Assembly: GCA_023431345.1 (NCBI GenBank)
Contig: JAEYWK010000045.1
Location: 1 to 64,000, forward strand
Reading direction: 5' to 3'
DNA: 64,000 nucleotides
DNA from: Pseudomonadota bacterium
GTDB taxonomy: Bacteria; Myxococcota_A; Polyangia; Polyangiales; Polyangiaceae
Numbering within the stretch: position 1 is the first letter of the stretch; the number at the start of each line of letters is the position of its first letter. The position numbers and the translations under genes are program-made. The notes below the pieces were generated by a model, which searched no databases, was not told the origin of the DNA, and saw nothing but the letters and a program-made list of their open reading frames with translations. This document shows positions 46,614 through 55,891 of the stretch, in pieces.

Positions 46614-48779
46614 ATGAGTCGAGCCGAGGTGGTGTGGCTGCGCAAGGGCGCTTCGCCACCTCCGCAGCGCCCCAAGAAAACCGTAGTGACTCAGCTCGTT
46701 CTCCTGATTGCGCTCAGCCTGATTGGCGTCGCGCTGTCGTTCGGCTTCGGCCGAATGGAGCTCAGGCGTGGCTCCGTTTCTTCGACCGTGAAGCGCGTCG
46801 AAGGCGCGGTGGAGCGCGCGGGTCAAGCGTTGATTCGGTTGAGCGCGCTGCGAGCGATCGGGCTGCTCGCGGTGCCCGCCGTCGGCCTGATCGGTTTCGC
46901 CCTGCTCGGCGACGGTACCGGCGCGGTTTCGAGCGGCGGGCGCGCCGTGTTCCTGCTGCTCGCGTTGCTCGGTGGCGCCGCGACCGCGCTGCTCCAAGCG
47001 CGGCTCGTCGTAGCCTTCGGAGCTCGAGCCGCCGCGAGCGCGGCCCAGGCGGTCGCTCGCGGCAGCGCCCGCGGGCTCCGCCCTTTGCTCCGCGCGCCGG
47101 CGGCCATCGCCGTCTTCGGTGATGGCCTCGGCTTGCTCGCGCTGGCGGCTGCGTTCGCGAGCCTGTACGCGATCCGCGGCGGCTTTGCCGCCGCAGCCCC
47201 CAGCGTCGAGCTCGCCCGCGACATCGCGGAGCTGCTACCGGCGTTCGCGCTCGGCGCCGCCTTGACCGCGCTGGGGCTCTCGCGCGACGGCAGCGTCGCG
47301 GCCGTCGCCGCGCGCGTGGGCGGAAGCCACGTGAGCGAACAAGACGCCGCGCTCGAGGGGGACGCCAGGGATCCATCGCTGCTGGCTACGCTCGTCGGCC
47401 AAACCGTGGGCGAGCTCCTACCGCGCGCGATGCTCGGCTACGTCTGCGGCCTGAGCGTCACCGTTTCGGTGGCGCTCCTGACCGCGGCGAGCGCGACCGG
47501 CGCGACGCTCGCGAGCCTGGTGCTGCTGCTGCTCGTGCGCGCTTTCGGCGTGGTGGCGTCGCTGTGCGGCGTGCTCGCAGCGCGCGTCACCGACGACGAG
47601 GCGCCGAGCCGCGCGCTCTTGCGCGGTCAGATCTGCGCGGCCGTGGTGAGCGTCTTCGGTCTCGGCGCGGCCACGTTTTGGCAAGCGCGCGAGCATTTGG
47701 GGGCCCAGCTCGCGGCAGGCGCGCTCGGTCTGCTTGCGATGCTGCTCGTGTCGTGGCTCGCCTGGCTGCCGCTACGGCGCGGGGCGCGCCCGCTGCGTGA
47801 GCTGAGCGACGCCCAACAGTCGGGCGACGCGGCCGCGATCGTTCGCGGCGCTGGCGCCGGCTTCGCCGCGCTGCTTCCGGCGCTCTTGATCCCGAGCCTC
47901 GCGTTCGCCAGCGCCGAGGCCGCGTTCGCGCCGGCCGCTCCCGTGGACGCGCTGCTGGTCGCCTTTACGGCGGGCGCCCTTTCGCTGCTCCCCTTCGCCC
48001 AAGCCGTGGCCGGCGTGGGCCTACTCGCGGGCAGCGCGCGCGGGTTCGCGACGCTCGCGCGCCTCGAAGCCGAAGCCAAGCGCCGCGGCTCCAAGCTCGA
48101 TGACGCGGCGACGCTGGCAAGCGCGCTCGGCTCGACGCACCTGTCACTTGCGGTCGCCAACAGCGCGCTGCTCGGCCTGCTCGCGTTCAGCGCCGGCCAG
48201 GCGAAGCCGGCGCCGATCGGCGCGCTCGGAATGGCGCTCGCCGTAGGCGTGACGCTGATCTTGCTGAGCGCGGGGCGCGCCCTGCGCTCGGCGCTGCTCG
48301 GAGCGCGGCTCGTGACGCAAGAGACGCAGCGGCAGCTAGCGGGTCTGCCGCGACAGAACGGCGTCACCGCCGTCCCCGCGGACTTCACGCCCAGTTACAA
48401 GACCTGCGTCGAGGCGACGCTAGAAGCGGCGCGCAGCAGCTCCTCGGTGGAGGCGCTGGTCGCGGTCGCGGCGCCGTTTCTGCTCGCCGCGCTTTGGCGC
48501 TGGGGCTCGCCCAGCGCGGGCACGACGCCGCTGCTCGGCTTCGCGCTGGCAGCGCTGCTGGGTGGGCTCTCGTTCGTGATCGCCAGCCGCGCGGCCCGCG
48601 CTGTCCTCGGCGAGCTGCGCCGCAAGCTGCGCGGGCCCGAGGTGACTCCGCGCACGCCGAGCGCCCTCCAATCAGAAAATTTCGGCGAGCTAGTCGGCGT
48701 GAGCGCCGCCGCCAGCGTCGAGGCGCTGGCACTCGTCTTGGCCCTAACGGTTCTATGCCTGGCGCCGCTCATGAGCTGA
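46614..48779 (+). CDS. Catalytically degenerate membrane pyrophosphatase-like protein
   Basis: 721 aa, about 15-16 hydrophobic segments, the size and topology of H+/Na+-translocating pyrophosphatases. Several regions line up with that family as I know it: RVGGSHVSEQD against the family DVGADLVGK; DPSLLATLVGQTVGE against DPRNPA-IADNVGDNVGD; the GSTHLSLAVANSALLGL stretch against GNTTAAIGKGFAIGSAAL; KTCVEATLEAARSSS against the C-terminal R-C-I-E segment; and FGELVGVSAAASVEAL against VGDPLKDTVGPSLN. The Asp, Asn and Lys residues that hold pyrophosphate and Mg are replaced in all of these, so hydrolysis is unlikely. The start is ATG 46614 rather than a TTG 45 bases upstream. A structural, regulatory or ion-channel role is possible. 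Confidence 0.72.
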   Translation: MSRAEVVWLRKGASPPPQRPKKTVVTQLVLLIALSLIGVALSFGFGRMELRRGSVSSTVKRVEGAVERAGQALIRLSALRAIGLLAVPAVGLIGFALLGDGTGAVSSGGRAVFLLLALLGGAATALLQARLVVAFGARAAASAAQAVARGSARGLRPLLRAPAAIAVFGDGLGLLALAAAFASLYAIRGGFAAAAPSVELARDIAELLPAFALGAALTALGLSRDGSVAAVAARVGGSHVSEQDAALEGDARDPSLLATLVGQTVGELLPRAMLGYVCGLSVTVSVALLTAASATGATLASLVLLLLVRAFGVVASLCGVLAARVTDDEAPSRALLRGQICAAVVSVFGLGAATFWQAREHLGAQLAAGALGLLAMLLVSWLAWLPLRRGARPLRELSDAQQSGDAAAIVRGAGAGFAALLPALLIPSLAFASAEAAFAPAAPVDALLVAFTAGALSLLPFAQAVAGVGLLAGSARGFATLARLEAEAKRRGSKLDDAATLASALGSTHLSLAVANSALLGLLAFSAGQAKPAPIGALGMALAVGVTLILLSAGRALRSALLGARLVTQETQRQLAGLPRQNGVTAVPADFTPSYKTCVEATLEAARSSSSVEALVAVAAPFLLAALWRWGSPSAGTTPLLGFALAALLGGLSFVIASRAARAVLGELRRKLRGPEVTPRTPSALQSENFGELVGVSAAASVEALALVLALTVLCLAPLMS

Positions 48780-48810
48780 CGCCAGGGCTCTCTTCGAAAA
48801 CGAGGCTACG

Positions 48811-51800
48811 TTGTCATCACTCGCAGACGCACTCTCTACCCTCTCTGACCGCGGGCTTCGCCGCCTGCTCGGCGCGCGCACGTTCCTTCGGGGTCTCGAC
48901 TACGAAAAGCGCAAAGTCGTCGATGACGTGAGCCTCAACGAAACGCACGCCCAGGGACACGTCAAAGGCTCCGATCCCGAGCCGTACGAGGTCACGATTC
49001 GTCTCGGTGGCGAAGGCATCACCTCGAACTGCACCTGTCCCGCCTTTCAGAAGACGAACCAGCACTGCAAGCACGTCGCGGCGCTGCTGATCACGGTTCG
49101 CAACCGCGCGCGGGCTCACCTGCCGCGTCGCGAGCCGCCGCAACAGCAACAGCCCGCAGCTCCCGTCGCCATCGTTCACAACGCGGGCGGCGGTGGCGGC
49201 GGCGGCGGCGGCGGTGGTGGTGGTGGTGGTGGTGGTGGCGGTGGCAACGCCGTCGACGGCAAGGGCGGGCGCAGGCGTGACCGCCGGCGGCGTGGAGGCC
49301 AGCAGGCGCCCGTGCAAGCGCCCCCCGGCGCGGGCCACTACGTGCCCCCGCCCGCCGACGTGAGCGCTCGCCCGACTGGCATCGGCGCGTGGCTCTCTCC
49401 GGATGGCGCGCGCCGCACGCTCAACCTCGAATTTCGCGTTCACGTTCGGCAGGGCGGCCTCACCGTCACCGTGCTCGACGTCGACAACCGCACGCCCATG
49501 TTGCCGAGCCACGCGCTCACCTGGCAGACCCTATCACCGACGGGCGATCGCAACGCCCTGCGCGTGCTGTCCCGCTTCGAGAGCGGGAACCCGCGCCACC
49601 CCGCCGTCGACATCCGCGGGGAGGACGCCGCGGAGCTACTGCCCCAGCTGAAAGATCGCCGCGTGCTGCTGGAGCCCGCGCTGATGCAGCTGCGCTTCAT
49701 CGACGAGGTGCTCAAGCCCCGCTTCGACCTCGAGATGGTGGGCTCCGACACGATCGTGGCCAAGGTGACGTTCGAGCGACAAAACGACGGCCGACGCTTC
49801 AGCCTCACCTCGGGTGGCTGGTTCGAGGGCGCGCCCGGCTGGCACATCGACACGAGCGAGGGCGTCGCGCGCCGCCTCGATCATCGCGTCTCGCCGGCCG
49901 CGCTGCGGCGCCTGCTGCGCAGCCCCACCATCGCAGAGCCGTCGTCCGAGCTGATCGGCATGATCACCTACGGCCTGCCACGCGTGGCGCTCGAGGTCGG
50001 CGCGGAGCTGCCCGAGCTGTCACAGGTGGCCGACGTCATCGATCTGGAGCCCACCTTTCGCATGCGCGCGGCGGGGGCGCTGACGGAGGCAGAGGTCTTC
50101 CTCAAAGCCGCCTACGGCGACCAAGAGATCGAGGTGCGCGCCGACGGCATCTCGCCGCCGATCCTGATCTTGCCGCCGGAAGAAGGCCAGAAGCGCGCGC
50201 GCTGCATCCGCTGCGACATCGCGGCCCAGCAGAAGGCCGTCCAGCTCTTGCTCGACCTCGGCTTGCAGCCGACCGAGAGCGGTGACCATTTCGCGGCCCA
50301 CGGGGAGAAGGCGATTCAGTTCTGGTCGGAGGGCGTGGGCGCCCTACCGGAGGATTGGGACCTGTACGTGCCGGAGCACCTGGTCGGCACGCACGTGCGC
50401 AGCAAGCCGGTGCTGGCCCACGCGCGCGTCTCGAGCGGCGTCGACTGGCTCAACGTACAGATCTCGTACGAGGCAGAGGGCGTCGGCGTCGACCGCGAAG
50501 AGCTCGAGCGCTGCCTGCGCGAAGGTCGCAAGTTCGTGAAGCTCTCCGACAACTCGTTCGCGCCGTTCGACGCGGCTTCGATCCAGCAGATGATCGATCG
50601 CGAGGTGGAGCTGATCGCGGCGGGCGGCAAGAACGGCAAGATCCCGCTCTCTCAGGCCGGCAGCGTTCAGGACCTCATTCAGCAAGCGAGCTCCGCCACG
50701 GTCGCCACCACCACCAAGAATCTGTTCAAGAAGCTCGCGAACATCGACGAGATCAAGGCGGCGAAGAAGCCGAAGGGCCTCAAAGCTACGCTTCGGCCGT
50801 ACCAGGAGCAGGGCCTGTCGTGGCTGCAGTTCCTGGACGAGATCGCCTCCGGTGGCGTGCTCGCAGACGACATGGGTCTCGGCAAGACGATCCAGACCAT
50901 CGCGCTGCTGCTCGCCGTCAAACAGGAGAAGAAGACCGAGCCGCTGCGCGCCCTGATCGTGGCCCCCACCAGCGTGGTGAGCAACTGGATGCGCGAAATC
51001 GAGCGTTTTGGACCGTCGCTCACCACCACGCTCTGGCACGGCGCCGGTCGCAAGGAGCAGATGGCGGAGATGGAGAGCGCCAACGTGATCATCACGAGCT
51101 ACGCGCTGCTCCGCCGCGACATCGATCTGCTCAAGAAGCTGCGCTTGACGTACGCCATCTTGGACGAGGCGCAGAACATCAAGAACCCGCTCAGCGCTAC
51201 CGCCCAGGCCGCCAAAGAGCTCGACGCCGAGCGACGCCTGGCCCTGACCGGCACGCCGATCGAGAATCGCTTGAGCGAGATCTGGTCGATCTTCGAGTTC
51301 GTGAGCCCGGGCCTGCTGCCGCCGCTGCCGAAATTCGAGGAAAAATACGCGCGGCCCATCGACAACGGTGACTCCAAGCAAGCGGCGCGCCTGCGTTCGA
51401 TCATCCACCCCTTCATCCTGCGCCGGACGAAGGTCGAGGTCGCCAAGGACCTGCCGCCGAAGATCGAGGTCGACAAGATCGTCGATTTGGCGCCCGATCA
51501 GAAGGCCATCTACAACCAGGTGCTGCGCGAGGTGCGCGCGACCGTCATGGGCGAGGTCGAGCGCGTGGGCGTGGCCAAGAGCCAGCTCCACATCTTGGCC
51601 GGGCTCACGAAGCTCCGCCAAGCGGCGTGCGACCCTCGCCTGCTCGGTCTACCTCGCGAGTTCAGCCACGACGACAGCGGCAAGCTCTCGGCTCTGCGCG
51701 AGCTGGTGGAAGAGGTCGAGTCGGGCGGACACAAGGTCCTCATCTTCAGCCAGTTCGTGTCGATGTTGAAGCTGGTGCGCGAGGCGCTCGACGAAGACAA

Positions 51801-52188
51801 GATCCGCTACGAGTACCTCGACGGCAGCACGCAAGACCGCGCCGAGCGCGTCGACAAGTTCCAAGAGGATCCGACCATCCCCGCGTTTTTGATCAGCTTG
51901 AAGGCCGGCGGTTCTGGCTTGAACCTCACCGCCGCCGACACCGTGATCCACTTCGATCCGTGGTGGAACCCCGCCGTCGAGGACCAGGCTTCGGACCGCG
52001 CGCACCGCATCGGGCAAAAGAAGGTCGTCACCGTGTACCGCTTGGTCGCGGCCGGCACGATCGAAGAGAAGATCCTGCAGCTCAAAGCCAAGAAGAAGGA
52101 CCTCGTGGCGAGCGTGCTCAGCGAGGACGCGGGCGGCGCCAAGACGCTCACGAAGGACGACCTCGAAGACCTCTTCAAGCTCGACTGA
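48811..52188 (+). CDS. SWIM zinc-finger SNF2-family helicase
   Basis: 1125 aa from a TTG start (no ATG or GTG gives the conserved N-terminus). A SWIM zinc finger at about 55-95 (CTCPAFQKTNQHCKH) is followed by a 20-residue poly-Gly tract and a basic stretch (GRRRDRRRRGGQQ), then a ~400-residue SNF2-associated domain. The ATPase (about 645-1125) has DDMGLGKTIQT, LIVAPTSVVSNW, the DEAQ box AILDEAQNIKNP, LTGTPIENR, and the helicase-C half with HKVLIFSQFVSML and the Q-x-x-D-R-x-HRIGQ motif. These enzymes are double-stranded-DNA translocases thought to remodel protein-DNA complexes in repair or transcription; the bacterial role is little known. A terminator follows. Confidence 0.9.
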   Translation: MSSLADALSTLSDRGLRRLLGARTFLRGLDYEKRKVVDDVSLNETHAQGHVKGSDPEPYEVTIRLGGEGITSNCTCPAFQKTNQHCKHVAALLITVRNRARAHLPRREPPQQQQPAAPVAIVHNAGGGGGGGGGGGGGGGGGGGGNAVDGKGGRRRDRRRRGGQQAPVQAPPGAGHYVPPPADVSARPTGIGAWLSPDGARRTLNLEFRVHVRQGGLTVTVLDVDNRTPMLPSHALTWQTLSPTGDRNALRVLSRFESGNPRHPAVDIRGEDAAELLPQLKDRRVLLEPALMQLRFIDEVLKPRFDLEMVGSDTIVAKVTFERQNDGRRFSLTSGGWFEGAPGWHIDTSEGVARRLDHRVSPAALRRLLRSPTIAEPSSELIGMITYGLPRVALEVGAELPELSQVADVIDLEPTFRMRAAGALTEAEVFLKAAYGDQEIEVRADGISPPILILPPEEGQKRARCIRCDIAAQQKAVQLLLDLGLQPTESGDHFAAHGEKAIQFWSEGVGALPEDWDLYVPEHLVGTHVRSKPVLAHARVSSGVDWLNVQISYEAEGVGVDREELERCLREGRKFVKLSDNSFAPFDAASIQQMIDREVELIAAGGKNGKIPLSQAGSVQDLIQQASSATVATTTKNLFKKLANIDEIKAAKKPKGLKATLRPYQEQGLSWLQFLDEIASGGVLADDMGLGKTIQTIALLLAVKQEKKTEPLRALIVAPTSVVSNWMREIERFGPSLTTTLWHGAGRKEQMAEMESANVIITSYALLRRDIDLLKKLRLTYAILDEAQNIKNPLSATAQAAKELDAERRLALTGTPIENRLSEIWSIFEFVSPGLLPPLPKFEEKYARPIDNGDSKQAARLRSIIHPFILRRTKVEVAKDLPPKIEVDKIVDLAPDQKAIYNQVLREVRATVMGEVERVGVAKSQLHILAGLTKLRQAACDPRLLGLPREFSHDDSGKLSALRELVEEVESGGHKVLIFSQFVSMLKLVREALDEDKIRYEYLDGSTQDRAERVDKFQEDPTIPAFLISLKAGGSGLNLTAADTVIHFDPWWNPAVEDQASDRAHRIGQKKVVTVYRLVAAGTIEEKILQLKAKKKDLVASVLSEDAGGAKTLTKDDLEDLFKLD
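49186..49245. repeat. Poly-glycine codon tract in the SNF2 gene
   Basis: Twenty consecutive Gly codons, first GGC-rich and then a pure GGT run, between the SWIM finger and the basic linker. Such triplet runs can slip; the encoded hinge is probably length-tolerant. Confidence 0.9.
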
Positions 52189-52201
52189 CGGCGCCGCTCG
52201 T

Positions 52202-52233
52202 CTCCCTGCTCCTCGCAGGGAGGCGAAATTTTT
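52202..52233 (+). terminator. Intrinsic terminator of the SNF2 gene
   Basis: 8-bp stem CTCCCTGC / GCAGGGAG with loop TCCTC, followed by GCGAAATTTTTG. A typical rho-independent terminator. Confidence 0.8.
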
Positions 52234-52244
52234 GCCTCGCATTC

Positions 52245-52266
52245 TCGGCCCGGCCCTCCGGGCCGA
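52245..52266. terminator. Second convergent hairpin between SNF2 and rodA genes
   Basis: A perfect 9-bp stem TCGGCCCGG / CCGGGCCGA with a CCCT loop lies between the convergent SNF2 and rodA genes. It has no T-run on either strand, so it may act as a bidirectional pause or mRNA-end stem. Confidence 0.5.
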
Positions 52267-52290
52267 AAATGCCACGTCGCCGCGGCGGCG

Positions 52291-53412
52291 TCAGCGGCGC
52301 ATGGAGACGTTCATCAGCAGGCCGAGCGCGACGAGCGTCGTGACCACGCTGGAGCCTCCGTAGCTAAACAGAGGCAGCGTAACGCCGACGACCGGCAGCA
52401 CGCCGATGGCCATGCCGACGTTGAACACCGTGTGCCAAAAAATCAACGCCCCGACTCCGGTCGCGAGCGCGGCACCAAAGCGATCCTTGGCCTGGGAAGC
52501 GACGTGGATCGCGTAGACGCAAATGAACGCGTAGACGCCGATCAAGAGGACGCTGCCGAGAAACCCCCAATCTTCCGCGAACACCGAGAACGGGAAGTCG
52601 GAGTACTGGTCCGGCAAGAAACCGAACTGATTCTGCGTGCCCTGCATGTACCCCTCACCCAGGAGCTGACCGTTGCCGATGGCGGTCTGTGACTGCAGGG
52701 CGTGCCAGCCGATGCCGGTCTTGTCGTGCTCGGGATCCAGAAAGCTCGTGATGCGATCTTTCTGGTACTGCTTCATGTAGTAGGTCCAAGCCGCCCAGGC
52801 GGCGGTGAACCCGCCCACCACGAGCGCCGCCAACGTGCGGCGCCGGATCCGCGTCATCAGCAGCACCGTGCCCGACGAGAGCGTCAAGATCAGACCCGTG
52901 CCGAGGTCGGGCTGGGCGAGCACCAGGCCCACCGGCACCGCGATCACGATGCCGGGCACGACCAAGTCGACCAGCGTCCTGGCCTCATTTTTGTGGTCGT
53001 TGTGCACGTGCCGCGCCACCATCAGCAGCAGCAGCACCTTCATGAACTCGCTGGGCTGAAAGGTGAAGCTGCCGATCTGAATCCAGCGAACGGCCCCGCG
53101 CGTGCTGCTGCCGAGCACCAGCACCAGACCGCACGAGAACACCCCCGCGCCGTACAGCAGCGTGGCGAAGCGCTCGTAGTGACGGTAGTCGATGGCGGCG
53201 ACGAAGATCGCCAGCAAGCCGCCGACCACCATCCAGTAAACCTGCGAAACGTAGATGTCGGCGAGCCGCGCGCGCGTCTCGGTGTCGGCGTACACGCTGG
53301 TGGCGCTGTACAAGTTGAGCAGCCCCGCCGACACGATCAGCACGACGGCGATGAGCAGGCTCATGTCCACGGCAGGCCCGCGACGGAACATCATGCGGCC
53401 GGCGAGCGCCAT
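52291..53412 (-). CDS. rodA: Rod shape-determining protein RodA (SEDS glycosyltransferase)
   Basis: 373 aa, ten hydrophobic segments, SEDS family. It polymerises lipid II glycan strands for lateral wall growth together with PBP2. Conserved stretches include WIQIGSFTFQPSEFMKVLLLL, LAQPDLGTGLIL, the EDWGFLG segment with the flanking FSVFAEDWGF, and the C-terminal NVGMAIGVLPVVGVTLPLFSYGGSSVV. Position directly behind the PBP2 gene (TGATG, one-base overlap) separates it from FtsW. It is the last gene of the mre operon. Confidence 0.93.
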   Translation of the reverse strand: MALAGRMMFRRGPAVDMSLLIAVVLIVSAGLLNLYSATSVYADTETRARLADIYVSQVYWMVVGGLLAIFVAAIDYRHYERFATLLYGAGVFSCGLVLVLGSSTRGAVRWIQIGSFTFQPSEFMKVLLLLMVARHVHNDHKNEARTLVDLVVPGIVIAVPVGLVLAQPDLGTGLILTLSSGTVLLMTRIRRRTLAALVVGGFTAAWAAWTYYMKQYQKDRITSFLDPEHDKTGIGWHALQSQTAIGNGQLLGEGYMQGTQNQFGFLPDQYSDFPFSVFAEDWGFLGSVLLIGVYAFICVYAIHVASQAKDRFGAALATGVGALIFWHTVFNVGMAIGVLPVVGVTLPLFSYGGSSVVTTLVALGLLMNVSMRR

Positions 53413-55346
53413 CAGTTCGCCTTCGCTCCGCTAGCCGGAGCGTCCCCTTCTTTGGCCGAGAGCCGCTTCTCTTTCAGCTTTTGCCAGTCGCGCACGACGC
53501 GCATCGCGATCGGCACCGCGTTCTTGCCGCCGCCACCACCGTGCTCGACGAGCACGACGATCGCAATCTCGGGCGAGCGCGCCGGCGCGTAGCCCGAAAA
53601 CCACGCGTGATCGCGGTTGAAGTACCAGATCTTACCCGGATCCACGCCGCGTGGCGTGACGTGGCTCACCTGAGCGGTGCCGGTCTTGCCGGCCATGTCG
53701 ACGCCCGGGGTGCGCTCTTTGTTGGCGGTGCCTTCCTTCTCCGTCACCACGCCCTCGAGCGCGTCTTTCACCCAGCGCATGTGGTCGGGGTTCTGCTCGA
53801 GCAAGCGGCGCACGCGCGGCGGAAAGTCTTGCACTACCGTGCCGTCGCTCGTCTCGATGCTGCGCACGACCTGTGGCTGGTAGAGCGTGCCGCCGTTGGC
53901 GAGAGCGGCGTAGGCCAGCGCCAGCTGCATCACGGTGACGGTCGTCGCGCCCTGCCCGATCGAGGAGAGCAGCGTGAAGCCGCCGCGGAAGGCCTCCTTG
54001 TAGCGGCGCGTGTACCAGCTGCGCGTCGGCATGCGGCCACGCGCTTCCGGGTTGATGCCGATGCCGGTCTTGACTCCAAAGCCGTAGTCGAGGCCGATCG
54101 CGGCCAACCTGTCGATGCTGACACGCGCGCCCAGCTCGTAGAAGTAGGTGTTGCACGACTGCACGATCGCCTCGTGCAGGTGCACGCGCCGGTGGACGCC
54201 GGTGCAGCGGAAGAAGCGCTTGCCGTACTCGTACCCGCCTCGGCAGTCGACCTCCGTATCCAGATCGAGCAAGCGATCGGAGAGCGCGGCGAGGGCGCTG
54301 AACGGCTTGTAAGTCGAGCCGGGCGGATACGCGGCCGAGATGGTCTTGTCGAGGCTCGGCTTCAGCGGATCCGCCATCAAACGCCGGAACGTCTCCGCCA
54401 CCGCCTTCACGCCGTTGCCGCCGGACACCACGTTGGCGTCGAAGCTGGGCTTCGACACCGCGGCCAGCAAGCGCCCCGTGCGCACGTCGACCACCACCAC
54501 CGCGCCCGCGAGCTGGCCCCTGAACGCGCGATCGATCGACGACACGAGATCGATGTCGAGGGTGAGCGAGATGTCACGCCCCGGGATCGGCTCCACGCGC
54601 CGCGGCTCTTCGAGGTAGCGCGCCTCGACCTCCTGTACGTCGTCGCGCTTCGACACGCCGCGCACGACTTTCTTGAAGCCGCGCACGCCGCGCAGGTAGC
54701 TCTCCCAGCGACGCTCGACGCCGACGGCGCCGAGGCGATCACCGGCGCGGTAGCCGCGCGACTCCAAGCGCACCAAGTCTTCCGCGCCGACCTCGCGCAT
54801 GTAGCCGATCGAGTGCGCGCCCAGCTCGCCGTAGGGGTAGTAGCGCACCGGCTGCGGGCTCACTTCGAAGCCCTTCAGCTCGCGAGCGTGCGTCTCCAAG
54901 TAGGCCACCGCGTCACGGTCGACGTCGACCTTGAGCAAGATTTGTTGGCCGCGCTTCTTCTCTTCCTTCGCCGGCAAGGCCTGGATGTCTTTGATCTTCT
55001 TCTCGAGCTCGGATTTCTCCGGCTCGTCGATGCCGAGCAGCTTCACGACCGTAGGCCAGGTCTGGGCGAGGTCGACCTCCGCCGGCGTCATGTGCACGTT
55101 GTAGGAGGGTCGATTGGCGGCGAGCACCCGCCCCTCCGCGTCGCGAATCACGCCGCGCGTCGTGGCCAGGCTGCGCTCGCGCACGATGTTCTTGCGGGCC
55201 TGCGAGCGGTGCAGGTCTCCCTGGACCAGCTGCAGCTGCGCCAAGCGTCCGACCAGGATCAAGAACACGAGGGCCGCGCCCAGCACCAACCAGCGGTAGC
55301 GCCGGCGAAACTCGCCGACATCGGAGCGTTGGCCGAGCAGCGCCAT
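53412..55346 (-). CDS. mrdA: Penicillin-binding protein 2 (transpeptidase)
   Basis: 644 aa from the ATG at 55344-55346, which overlaps the mreD stop by one base (TGATG); longer in-frame starts lie within mreD. One TM near the N-terminus (about 18-36), a PBP dimerisation/pedestal domain (about 60-290) and a transpeptidase domain with nucleophile S344 in GSTYK, SCN in QSCNTYFYELG and AGKTGTAQV. It cross-links peptidoglycan for elongation with RodA. The C-terminus is short and Lys-rich. Expressed as part of mreBCD-mrdA-rodA. Confidence 0.94.
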   Translation of the reverse strand: MALLGQRSDVGEFRRRYRWLVLGAALVFLILVGRLAQLQLVQGDLHRSQARKNIVRERSLATTRGVIRDAEGRVLAANRPSYNVHMTPAEVDLAQTWPTVVKLLGIDEPEKSELEKKIKDIQALPAKEEKKRGQQILLKVDVDRDAVAYLETHARELKGFEVSPQPVRYYPYGELGAHSIGYMREVGAEDLVRLESRGYRAGDRLGAVGVERRWESYLRGVRGFKKVVRGVSKRDDVQEVEARYLEEPRRVEPIPGRDISLTLDIDLVSSIDRAFRGQLAGAVVVVDVRTGRLLAAVSKPSFDANVVSGGNGVKAVAETFRRLMADPLKPSLDKTISAAYPPGSTYKPFSALAALSDRLLDLDTEVDCRGGYEYGKRFFRCTGVHRRVHLHEAIVQSCNTYFYELGARVSIDRLAAIGLDYGFGVKTGIGINPEARGRMPTRSWYTRRYKEAFRGGFTLLSSIGQGATTVTVMQLALAYAALANGGTLYQPQVVRSIETSDGTVVQDFPPRVRRLLEQNPDHMRWVKDALEGVVTEKEGTANKERTPGVDMAGKTGTAQVSHVTPRGVDPGKIWYFNRDHAWFSGYAPARSPEIAIVVLVEHGGGGGKNAVPIAMRVVRDWQKLKEKRLSAKEGDAPASGAKAN

Positions 55347-55888
55347 CAGGTCGCCCCCTCCGTCGGCGAGCGGGTGACGCCGCCCTGCCGCAGGCGCTGC
55401 GCGAGCTGGAACAGCGCGGGTGAGAGCAGCGCGGTCGTGACCGCGTTGGCCAGCACGACGCTCGCCATCGCGACCGGGCGCCGATTGTCGGTGCCGAACA
55501 CGGCCAACACCACCAGCACGATCGTGCTCTGCACGAGCGTGAACGCGAAGCCGAGCGACGCGCGCGTGAACCAGGTCTGAGCCGTGAGCCGCACGCCCGC
55601 GACGCGCGCCAGCCACCAGATCGCGACGTGGACGAAGGCGTACAGACCCGTGGGCGCGCTGGCCATGATGTCTTGCGCGTAGCCCATGGCACAAGACAGC
55701 GCCGCGCCCTTGGCCATCGAGGGCTCGTACACACCGAGGAACACCACCATCGGCAAGAGCAGGCTCGGCGTCGCGCCGTGCGTCACCCGATCACCGAGCA
55801 CGGTCGCGAGCGGCCCGAGCAGCCGAAATAGGTTCGACTGCAGCAGCAGCAGCAGCACCGCGACCCCCAGGTAAGCCGCGCTGCGCAT
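55346..55888 (-). CDS. mreD: Rod shape-determining protein MreD
   Basis: 180-aa integral membrane protein with about five TM helices, small and poorly conserved as usual for MreD. Identified by the stretch LLLPMVVFLGVYEPSMAKGAALSCAMGYAQDIMASAPTG-like core and by position between mreC and PBP2. It is part of the elongasome and anchors MreC/MreB. Three bases separate it from the mreC stop. Confidence 0.88.
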   Translation of the reverse strand: MRSAAYLGVAVLLLLLQSNLFRLLGPLATVLGDRVTHGATPSLLLPMVVFLGVYEPSMAKGAALSCAMGYAQDIMASAPTGLYAFVHVAIWWLARVAGVRLTAQTWFTRASLGFAFTLVQSTIVLVVLAVFGTDNRRPVAMASVVLANAVTTALLSPALFQLAQRLRQGGVTRSPTEGAT

Positions 55889-55891
55889 GCC

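Noticed and set aside
50344..51621. 425-codon minus-strand frame inside the SNF2 gene
   Set aside because: Shadow of the conserved ATPase domain on the other strand; no motif and no ribosome site.
53481..55580. 699-codon open frame on the plus strand opposite mrdA
   Set aside because: It is antisense to a clearly conserved PBP2 gene, its product is Arg/His/Ala-rich without family features, and it is an expected by-product of high G+C codon bias.
55347..55694. Longer start for mrdA (PBP2)
   Set aside because: The extra 116 codons are Arg/His-rich and lie fully inside mreD; the TGATG overlap marks the real start.
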